In this document: positions 7,331 through 14,561 of the stretch, one piece after another
Numbering within the stretch: position 1 is the first letter of the stretch
How the letters are laid out: each line of letters starts with the position of its first letter
Source of the DNA: an uncultured Eggerthellaceae bacterium
GTDB taxonomy: Bacteria; Actinomycetota; Coriobacteriia; Coriobacteriales; Eggerthellaceae
NCBI GenBank assembly: GCA_910589135.1
Contig: CAJUSL010000005.1
Coordinates: forward strand, 10,510 to 38,348
DNA length: 27,839 bases
Direction of reading: 5' to 3'
Notes under the pieces: generated by a model
The model's database searches: none
What the model was told of the DNA's origin: nothing
The model's input: only the letters and a program-made list of their open reading frames with translations
Position numbers and translations under genes: made by a program

Positions 7331-8761
7331 ATGCCAACCAGACGAAGCATAAACGACATCAACCAGCGCACGTCCCGACGATACACGCCCATGCAGGGCC
7401 AGCAGAACGCGGCGGACTACTCGCGTAATGCGCAGGTCTACCATGCGGCAGCCACTGCCAAGAAGGGAGGCAAGCGCACCGTCTTCATCGTGCTCGCGGC
7501 CATCCTCGTGGCCTTGCTCGCCGCCGGAACCGCCTTCGCCCTGTACATGAACGACGTGTCCAACAAGCTCAACAGGGGCGACAAGACCGACGAGGAGCTC
7601 ATGGCCATCAACGAGGCGCTGAGCTACAAGTCGAACTTCAACGAGGTCTTCTACATGCTGCTCATCGGATCGGACGAGCGCACGGAAGGCGAGATGTCCC
7701 GCAGCGACGTCAACATCGTCGTGCGCGTCGACCCCGTCGACAACAAGGTGTCCATGATTTCCATCCCGCGCGACACCAAGATCGACATCGAGGGGCATGG
7801 CACGCAGAAGTTCAACGCCGCGTACGCCTTCGGCCAGGTGCCGGGCGTCGTCGAGGCGACGGAGAACCTGCTCGACGTGGAGATTTCGCACTACGCCGAG
7901 GTGAACTTCAGCGAGCTGAAGGAGCTCGTGAACGCCGTCGGCGGCGTCACCGTGGAGGTCGACGAGAGGATCGACAACAAGAAGTGCGACGACGGCGACG
8001 GCAACCATTACGTCATCGAGGAAGGCACGCAGCGCCTGAACGGCGGCGAGGCCCTCACGTTCGCCCGCAACCGCGACTACCCCCAAGGCGACTTCGTCCG
8101 CACCAGCAACCAGCGCAAGCTGATCGAGGCCATCGTCGACGAGGTGCTGGCCACTCCCATCACCAAGATCCCCACCGTCGTGCAGGCGGCTGCCGGCTGC
8201 GTCACCACCGACATCGGGGTCATCGACCTGATCGGCCTGGCGCAGCAGTTCGCCGACTCCGACGGCATCACCATGTACAACGCCATGCTGCCGTCCTACA
8301 CGCAGACCATCAACGGCATCTCGTTCGTCATCAACGACGAGGAGAAGACCGCCGAGCTGATGGAGCTGTTCCTGGCCGGCAAGGACATGGGCGAGATCGT
8401 GTCCACCAAGACGGCCCCTGCCATCACCGACAACCAGGTCGACACGTCGAACACGCTGCTGCTCGACGACGATGACGAAGTCGTCAGCGGCACCAAGAAG
8501 CCCAACACGAACACGGGCGGCACGGGCAACGGCGGCAATTCCGGCAATACGGGCAACACCGGCGGGAATACGGGCGGCAACGCAGGCGGTTCCACCGATG
8601 GCGATTCCGACGGGTCGGCAGGCGGCAGTACCGGCGGCGAAGGCGACGGCAACACCGGAGGCTCCACGGGCGGCGACACCGGCGGAAGCACGGGCGGAAA
8701 TCCCGGAGGCTCCACGGGCGGCGACACCGGCGGAAGCACGGGCGGAAGCGATTTGCCCTAG
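7331..8761 (+). CDS. LytR-CpsA-Psr (LCP) family glycopolymer ligase
   Basis: This 476-residue protein starts at ATG 7331 after GAAGGAAG. It has a basic cytoplasmic segment, one membrane span (51-73) and an extracellular LCP domain at about 112-270. The domain includes LLIGSDERTEG, MSRSDVNIVVRVDP, SIPRDTKI, KFNAAYAFG and LVNAVGGVTVEVDE. The conserved Arg and Asp residues that contact the polyprenyl pyrophosphate are present. LCP proteins move wall teichoic acid-like or other glycopolymers from undecaprenyl carrier to peptidoglycan. That fits the neighbouring WecA-like initiator and glycosyltransferases. After about residue 392 the protein ends in a Gly/Thr/Ser/Asn-rich tail with repeated GGSTGGDTGG units, probably a flexible wall-spanning region. 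It has its own promoter and ends at a strong terminator. Confidence 0.92.
   Translation: MPTRRSINDINQRTSRRYTPMQGQQNAADYSRNAQVYHAAATAKKGGKRTVFIVLAAILVALLAAGTAFALYMNDVSNKLNRGDKTDEELMAINEALSYKSNFNEVFYMLLIGSDERTEGEMSRSDVNIVVRVDPVDNKVSMISIPRDTKIDIEGHGTQKFNAAYAFGQVPGVVEATENLLDVEISHYAEVNFSELKELVNAVGGVTVEVDERIDNKKCDDGDGNHYVIEEGTQRLNGGEALTFARNRDYPQGDFVRTSNQRKLIEAIVDEVLATPITKIPTVVQAAAGCVTTDIGVIDLIGLAQQFADSDGITMYNAMLPSYTQTINGISFVINDEEKTAELMELFLAGKDMGEIVSTKTAPAITDNQVDTSNTLLLDDDDEVVSGTKKPNTNTGGTGNGGNSGNTGNTGGNTGGNAGGSTDGDSDGSAGGSTGGEGDGNTGGSTGGDTGGSTGGNPGGSTGGDTGGSTGGSDLP
8655..8747 (+). repeat. 45-base perfect direct repeat in the LCP gene tail
   Basis: Bases 8655-8699 and 8703-8747 are identical, a 48-base period that keeps the reading frame and encodes Gly-Ser-Thr-Gly-Gly-Asp units. 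Such in-frame repeats can expand or contract by slippage or recombination and so change tail length between strains. Confidence 0.85.
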
Positions 8762-8782
8762 CGGGAACCAAGCGCGAAAGCG

Positions 8783-8813
8783 AAAAGGCCAGCCATTGCG
8801 GCTGGCCTTTTTT
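8783..8813. terminator. Bidirectional intrinsic terminator between LCP and galE genes
   Basis: AAAAGGCCAGCC (8783-8794), a five-base ATTGC loop and GGCTGGCCTTTT (8800-8811) form a perfect 12-base-pair hairpin. T-runs flank it on both strands. It stands between two convergent genes and can stop transcription from either side. Confidence 0.9.
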
Positions 8814-8827
8814 ATGGCTTGCGGCGT

Positions 8828-8839
8828 GTCAGGGGACGT
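8828..8839. repeat. Second copy of the short GGGGACGT element
   Basis: GTCAGGGGACGT matches, in reverse complement, bases 5958-5969. It lies just after the terminator and before the galE stop codon. A looser variant (GGGACGTTC) occurs upstream of topA near 17073. Confidence 0.3.
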
Positions 8840-8849
8840 TCCGTCAAGA

Positions 8850-9983
<1,134 letters not shown>

Positions 9984-9990
9984 GTCGGCC

Positions 9991-10356
9991 CTACAGCTCG
10001 TCGTTCTGCCACTTTTCGAGGCCTTCGACGGCCTTCTCGTGGGCGGCCTTGACCTGCGGCATGAGCGTCTCGGCTGCTTGGTACTCGCCCTGGAAGAGCG
10101 CGTCGGAGACGGCCGTCGCGGCCTTGTAAAGGGTGGTCATGGAGAGGTTTCCCGAGACGCCCTTCAGCGTGTGGGCGGCCTCGTACGCCTCGCTGTAGTC
10201 CTTGGCCTCCATCGCGGCGACCAGGTCGACGTAGTGGGTGTCGTTCAGGTACTTCATTGCGAGCTGCTTGAAGAAGTCGATGCTCCCCCCCATGCGCTCC
10301 ATCGCCTCGTCGTAGTCGATGCCGTACGGTGCGAGTGCGGTTGTCAGGTCAGCCAT
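9991..10356 (-). CDS. Stand-alone HPt (histidine phosphotransfer) protein
   Basis: This 121-residue protein is a single HPt four-helix domain. AHTLKGVSGNL (61-71) contains the phospho-accepting H62 and the conserved lysine and glycine behind it. HPt proteins relay phosphate between receiver domains in multistep phosphorelays, in the cytoplasm. No kinase or response regulator is in the window, so the partners are encoded elsewhere. The start at ATG 10356 has an excellent AAGGAGG site. It lies between the methyltransferase gene upstream (33-base gap) and galE downstream (7-base gap). The pairing with galE may only be positional. Confidence 0.85.
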   Translation of the reverse strand: MADLTTALAPYGIDYDEAMERMGGSIDFFKQLAMKYLNDTHYVDLVAAMEAKDYSEAYEAAHTLKGVSGNLSMTTLYKAATAVSDALFQGEYQAAETLMPQVKAAHEKAVEGLEKWQNDEL

Positions 10357-10389
10357 GATGTCCTCCTTGCGTTGAATGCGACCAGTGTA

Positions 10390-11280
10390 TCATTTCACGT
10401 CCCAGGCGATGTGCGCCCAGACGACCTTGCGCGGTTCTTTCAGGCGGAACGCCTCCTCGGTCTCGCCGAACGGGTTCTTCTTCCCAGCGTCGGGGTTCGC
10501 CACCAGATTCTCGCGCAGCCACATGCGCAGGTTTTGAAGCGCGTGCTGCTTCTCATCGGCGGGAACCGTCGTGCGGCAGGCGTCCTCGACCATGCGCTCG
10601 AGCGACGCATAGGCGTCCTCCTCGTTGCAGAACGTGTCGTGGCGCGTGCTTTCGATGTAGCGAACCTCGGGGCGTCGTCCCATTTCCACCAGGATCATGA
10701 AGGCATATACGTAGTCCCTGCCCAGCTGCGGCTGCAGCCCGATGGCCGACAGGATGGCCGCATCGGCGCGCGGCGAGGAACCCACGGGCAGCGTGACGGC
10801 GCAGCGCCGGCGCGCAACGGCGGAGAGCTTCCCGAGCGCCTCCTTCAGGTTCGCCGTGGCGATGGACCGCGAGGCGCAGGCCACGTCGTAGCTTCGGGGA
10901 GCGATTCCGCACGCGGCCCAGTCGTCGGCCCAGCCGAGCAGCTTCGTGCGCACGTCCACGCCAAGAGACGCAGCCGCCTCGCGCAGCACGCCGAGCATGC
11001 CTTCGCTGAAGTCGCAGGCCAAAACATCGTGGCCCTCGGCGGCCAGCGGGATGCTGATGGCGCCGGTGCCGCAGCCCATGTCGAAGACGGAGTCGCCGGG
11101 GCGCACGTGCGCGTCGGCGATGAATTCCGCCACGTAGGGCGACGGCGGCAGCACGGCCTTGTGGTACGTCTTCGCGCGCTCGTCCCAGTGATGGGCGCTG
11201 TCGGCGGCGCGGCGGGCCTTCTGCAGCTCCATCCACTCGGCGTTCCAGTCCTTCGTGGTCAGTTCGGGGGTGAAATCCAT
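10390..11280 (-). CDS. Class I SAM-dependent methyltransferase, substrate unknown
   Basis: This 296-residue protein has the Rossmann-type methyltransferase core. VFDMGCGTGAISIPLA (65-80) is motif I, and the acidic residue D90 at the end of strand two (LACDFSEGML) should bind the ribose of S-adenosylmethionine. The N-terminal WNAEWMELQ and WDERAKTYH and the C-terminal half define no substrate I can name. It starts at ATG 11280 after AGAAAGGA and diverges from thyX. It is followed by the HPt gene and galE in the same direction. Small-molecule, protein or RNA methylation all remain possible. Confidence 0.75.
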   Translation of the reverse strand: MDFTPELTTKDWNAEWMELQKARRAADSAHHWDERAKTYHKAVLPPSPYVAEFIADAHVRPGDSVFDMGCGTGAISIPLAAEGHDVLACDFSEGMLGVLREAAASLGVDVRTKLLGWADDWAACGIAPRSYDVACASRSIATANLKEALGKLSAVARRRCAVTLPVGSSPRADAAILSAIGLQPQLGRDYVYAFMILVEMGRRPEVRYIESTRHDTFCNEEDAYASLERMVEDACRTTVPADEKQHALQNLRMWLRENLVANPDAGKKNPFGETEEAFRLKEPRKVVWAHIAWDVK

Positions 11281-11304
11281 GTCATCCTTTCTCCATTAAA
11301 AGAG

Positions 11305-11312
11305 TCTATACT
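11305..11312. promoter_or_regulatory. Overlapping divergent -10 candidates between methyltransferase and thyX
   Basis: TCTATACT contains TATACT (11307-11312, plus strand, for thyX) and, on the minus strand, TATAGA (11310-11305, for the methyltransferase). Neither has a clear -35. If both are real, the two promoters would compete for polymerase. Confidence 0.3.
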
Positions 11313-11363
11313 TTGTGGGGAAAAATCCCGTGTTCGTATCGCAACCGTAATCAGGAGTTCACC

Positions 11364-12044
11364 ATGCAAGTCGAGCTGCTCTACCACACGCCCGACCCCG
11401 AGCGCGCCATAGCGACGGCGGCGCGCCTGTGCTACGCGCCCGTCGGGGCGTCCGAGCTCATGGAGACCATGCCGCCCGAGCGCGTGCAGTCGGTGCTGTC
11501 CACCATCATGTCCAGCGGACACTTCTCCACGCTCGAGCACGCCAGCTACACGTTCGCGATCGACGGCGTGTCGCGTGCGCTCACGCACCAGCTGGTGCGC
11601 CACCGCCTGGCCAGCTTCAACCAGCAGTCCCAGCGCTACGTCAAGTTCAAGGACGACATCGAGGTGGTCAAGCCGGGCAGCGTCTCGGAATCGCCCGAGG
11701 CGTCGCGCGTGTTCGACGAGGCCATGGCGGCCGCCGAAGACGCCTATGCCGCGCTGCTCGAGCTGGGCGTGCCCGCCGAGGACGCGCGCTTCGTGCTGCC
11801 GAACGCCGCCGAGACGAAGATCGTCGTGACCATGAACGTGCGCGAGCTGCTGCACTTCTTCGGCCTGCGCTGCTGCAACCGCGCGCAGTGGGAGATCCGC
11901 GAGCTTGCGCTGAAGATGCTCGAGCTCGTCAGGCCCACCGCGCCGTACGTGTTCGTGGACGCCGGCGCGCCGTGCGTGCGCGGCGCGTGCCCCGAGGGGA
12001 AGATGACGTGCGGCGAGCCCTACGAGAGGGTCGTGCGCGCATGA
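11364..12044 (+). CDS. thyX: Flavin-dependent thymidylate synthase ThyX
   Basis: ThyX methylates dUMP to dTMP with methylene-tetrahydrofolate, FAD and NADPH, and leaves tetrahydrofolate rather than dihydrofolate. The 226-residue protein carries the signature RHRLASFNQQSQRY at 79-92. HFSTLEHASYTFAI (53-66) and NVRELLHFFGLRCC form the rest of the active site. I chose ATG 11364 because CAGGAG lies seven bases upstream and the fold begins there. The upstream in-frame ATG at 11313 would add an unconserved 17-residue leader. Its stop overlaps the yqhQ start in an ATGA junction, so the two genes are coupled. The next enzyme of the pathway, Tmk, is encoded at 19972. Confidence 0.95.
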   Translation: MQVELLYHTPDPERAIATAARLCYAPVGASELMETMPPERVQSVLSTIMSSGHFSTLEHASYTFAIDGVSRALTHQLVRHRLASFNQQSQRYVKFKDDIEVVKPGSVSESPEASRVFDEAMAAAEDAYAALLELGVPAEDARFVLPNAAETKIVVTMNVRELLHFFGLRCCNRAQWEIRELALKMLELVRPTAPYVFVDAGAPCVRGACPEGKMTCGEPYERVVRA

Positions 12045-13246
12045 CCGAATCGACAGGTGCCCCGGGTTCGGGGAGCGACCTCAGGCGCGCGTTCGCCGAG
12101 GACGGCGAGCTGAAGACGCACGTCGGCGGCCAGGCCCTGCTCGAGGGCGTCATGATGCGCGGCAAGTACAACTGGGCCGTCGCGGTGCGCGAACCCGACG
12201 GCAACATATACCTGGAAGAGCACGACCTTGCGTCCGGCAAGGCGAAGCGCAAATGGACCCGCTGGCCGCTCGTGCGCGGCTGCGTCGCGCTGGTCGAGTC
12301 GCTGGCGCTTGGGTTCAAGGCGCTCGAAATCGCCGGCGAGCACGCCTTCGGCGACGAGGAGGCCGAAGGCAAGGACGCGCGCGAGGCTCAGGCCATGGTC
12401 GATGCGCTGGAGTTGGAGTTCGACGACGGCGACGACGCTTCGTTCGTGAGCGACGGGGAAGTGGTCGTCGCGCAGGGGACGGACGTGGATGCGGCGAGCG
12501 CTGCGAGTGCGACGGTTGCTTCGACGCCCACGCCCGCGGCTTCTTCCGCCGACGCGAAGGCGGAAGGCGAGGGCGGCCTCGGCAAGGGCGTCATGGCGGT
12601 GTCCATGGTGATGGGCGTGGTGCTGGGCATCGCGCTGTTCCTGGTGGTTCCGGCCTTGGTCACCAATCTGATCGTGGGCGAGTACGACTCCAACATGGTG
12701 CTATGGAACGTCGTGGACGGCGTGCTGCGCGTGGCGGTGTTCTTGTTCTACATCTGGCTCATCGGGCGCATGGAGGACATCCGGCGCATGTTCATGTACC
12801 ACGGTGCCGAGCACAAGACCATCCATTGCTACGAGCACGGCCTTCCGCTCACGCCTGAGAACGCGCGCAGCTTCCCGCGCCTGCACGTGCGCTGCGGCAC
12901 GGCGTTTCTCATCATGGTGCTCGTGCTGGCCATCATCGTGTACACCATCGTCCCCGTGAACGCCATGATCGAGGCGTGGGGCGTGCCGGACGGGGCGCCG
13001 AAGCTGTTGCTGGTGCTTGCCGTGCGCATCGTGTTCGTGCCGGTCATCGCCGGCATATCCTACGAGATAACCGTAAAGTGGGCGGGGTCGCATCCGGACA
13101 ACCCTCTGGTCAAGGTGATACTGTGGCCAGGCATGCAGATGCAGTACCTCACCACCAACGAGCCCGACGACGACCAGATCGAATGCGCCATCCTGGCCAT
13201 GCAGAAGGTGCTCGAACGCGAACAGGCCGAGGCCGCCAGAAGTTAG
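12041..13246 (+). CDS. YqhQ-like DUF1385 membrane protein
   Basis: This 401-residue protein belongs to the DUF1385/YqhQ family, a conserved membrane family with no established reaction. Conserved blocks are THVGGQALLEGVMMRG (26-41), WPLVRGCVALVESL, YHGAEHKTIHCYEHGLPLTPENA and RLHVRCGTAFLIMV. The clustered His, Glu and Cys suggest metal binding. About four membrane spans lie in residues 183-350. It is longer than the ~320 residues usual for Bacillus YqhQ because of a low-complexity acidic and Ala/Thr-rich insert at about 113-182. ATG 12041 overlaps the thyX stop, and the internal frame upstream of it belongs to a shadow of thyX. Low-GC sequence begins right after its stop. Confidence 0.88.
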   Translation: MTESTGAPGSGSDLRRAFAEDGELKTHVGGQALLEGVMMRGKYNWAVAVREPDGNIYLEEHDLASGKAKRKWTRWPLVRGCVALVESLALGFKALEIAGEHAFGDEEAEGKDAREAQAMVDALELEFDDGDDASFVSDGEVVVAQGTDVDAASAASATVASTPTPAASSADAKAEGEGGLGKGVMAVSMVMGVVLGIALFLVVPALVTNLIVGEYDSNMVLWNVVDGVLRVAVFLFYIWLIGRMEDIRRMFMYHGAEHKTIHCYEHGLPLTPENARSFPRLHVRCGTAFLIMVLVLAIIVYTIVPVNAMIEAWGVPDGAPKLLLVLAVRIVFVPVIAGISYEITVKWAGSHPDNPLVKVILWPGMQMQYLTTNEPDDDQIECAILAMQKVLEREQAEAARS

Positions 13247-13338
13247 CTGGCTTGTTGGATTTTAGGCTGTGGAAGGCGCCAACGACAAAACGTGCGGGAA
13301 TTGAAAGCGGCGTAATGCCGGAGGGTGCAAGGAGCGGA

Positions 13339-14466
13339 ATGGCTGTCCATTACCATAGCGGGAAGTTTCCGCCGAAAGAACTCGATTGGGCGAAATTGGC
13401 CGCGCCGTTGGCCAAGGCTTCGGATGCAATCGCAAGGTATGATAGCTTTCTGGGCATCATCCCGAATCCGGAACCATTGATTGCACCGCTTGTGGTTCAA
13501 GAAGCGGTCACGTCTTCTCGCATTGAGGGAACCCAGGCCAGCGTGCAGGATGTTCTTGTTTATGAGGCGGGAGGCGAGGAAGTCGATCCTTCTAAAAGGG
13601 ATGACATTCGAGAGGTGGTCAATTATCAAACCGCTGTCTTCGAGGGCGAGCGGCTGCTGAGGGACTTGCCCATATCGGGTCGGCTTGTCAAAGCCGTTCA
13701 CAAGGTTCTCCTAGACGGAGTCCGCGGAGGCGGTAAATCGCCTGGACTCTATCGCAACGACCAGAATTGGATAGGCTTCAACCGGAATATCGATGAAGCG
13801 CGTTACGTGCCCATTGCGCCAGGCGAGGTCGAGAACGCCATGGGCGCATGGGAGCGCTACGTCAATGACAGCGATGACCCGGCTCTTGTGAAGATTGCTG
13901 TCGCTCACGCAGAGTTCGAGTCGATCCATCCATTCCGTGACGGCAATGGGAGGGTGGGCCGAATCGTCGTTCCTCTTATGATGAAGGCCGAAGGGCTGAT
14001 TGGCGACCCTTGCTTTTACCTGAGCGAGTTTTTCGAGCATCGGAACACGGAATATCAGGATAGGTTGCTGGCGGTTTCCCGCGATGACGCATGGACCGAA
14101 TGGTGCGTGTTTTTTCTGCAGGCTATTGCTACGCAGGCATTGGAGAACAATGAAAAGGCACGAAGCATTTTTTCGTTATACGAAGGCACGCGTGCTCTTT
14201 TGGTGCAGGAAACGGGCTCTAAGAGCGTGGACGCCATCGTGAACGAGCTGTTTCGCGCGCCCATTTTCTCAGCAAAAGCCATTACGAAGAATCCAGACGT
14301 TGGGGAGAAGACGGCGCAGAGGATATTGCGAACGATGAAGCAGCTTGGAATCGTTCGTGAGATAGTCCCCCATAGCGGACAAAGGGCTGCAATCTTGGCG
14401 TTTCCGGAGCTGCTTGAAGTCACCGAGGGCATTCGTGTGCCCACCGATGTCCCACAAACGAATTAG
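13339..14466 (+). CDS. Class II Fic family protein (predicted AMP transferase)
   Basis: I chose ATG 13339 because AGGAG ends four bases upstream. The 375-residue protein has an N-terminal helix with the self-inhibitory motif SSRIEG (59-64, matching S/T-x3-E-G/N). It also has the Fic catalytic motif HPFRDGNGRVGR (197-208) with H197, and a C-terminal winged-helix-like region (GEKTAQRILRTMKQLGIV). Fic enzymes usually transfer AMP from ATP to a protein hydroxyl. In class II the inhibitory helix is on the same chain, so no separate antitoxin is needed and none is seen. The gene is plainly lower in GC than yqhQ and topA on either side and sits alone between them, which suggests horizontal gain. Its last five codons and stop lie in a 68-base nested palindrome. 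Confidence 0.9.
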   Translation: MAVHYHSGKFPPKELDWAKLAAPLAKASDAIARYDSFLGIIPNPEPLIAPLVVQEAVTSSRIEGTQASVQDVLVYEAGGEEVDPSKRDDIREVVNYQTAVFEGERLLRDLPISGRLVKAVHKVLLDGVRGGGKSPGLYRNDQNWIGFNRNIDEARYVPIAPGEVENAMGAWERYVNDSDDPALVKIAVAHAEFESIHPFRDGNGRVGRIVVPLMMKAEGLIGDPCFYLSEFFEHRNTEYQDRLLAVSRDDAWTEWCVFFLQAIATQALENNEKARSIFSLYEGTRALLVQETGSKSVDAIVNELFRAPIFSAKAITKNPDVGEKTAQRILRTMKQLGIVREIVPHSGQRAAILAFPELLEVTEGIRVPTDVPQTN

Positions 14467-14514
14467 TGGGACACAATTTTTGATTTTTGTCCCACTAATT
14501 CGTTTGTGGGACAT
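14447..14514. repeat. Nested palindrome: 27-base inverted repeat, each arm itself a hairpin
   Basis: Bases 14447-14473 and 14488-14514 are perfect reverse complements separated by a 14-base AT-rich spacer. Within each arm, TGTCCCAC and GTGGGACA form a second inverted repeat around a 10-base loop. The left arm covers the last codons of fic, with the TAG stop at 14464-14466. It could be an operator, a terminator, or a cassette-end or recombination site. Confidence 0.9.
14448..14488 (+). terminator. Likely intrinsic terminator of the fic gene
   Basis: TGTCCCAC (14448-14455) pairs with GTGGGACA (14466-14473), followed by CAATTTTTGATTTTT. The 8-base-pair GC-rich stem plus T-run fits an intrinsic terminator in the plus direction. 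The minus direction has an A-run instead, so it would not serve topA. Confidence 0.55.
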
Positions 14515-14561
14515 GGCATGAACCACAAACGGCGTGCCGAACGTGAACGTCCTCTGGCACG

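Noticed and set aside
8505..8755. Regular repeats that could suggest a CRISPR array
   Set aside because: They stay in frame inside the LCP gene, have no unique spacers, and encode a Gly-rich tail.
13247..13338. A small antitoxin gene upstream of fic
   Set aside because: The 92-base gap has no ORF with a ribosome site, and the Fic protein carries its own inhibitory motif.
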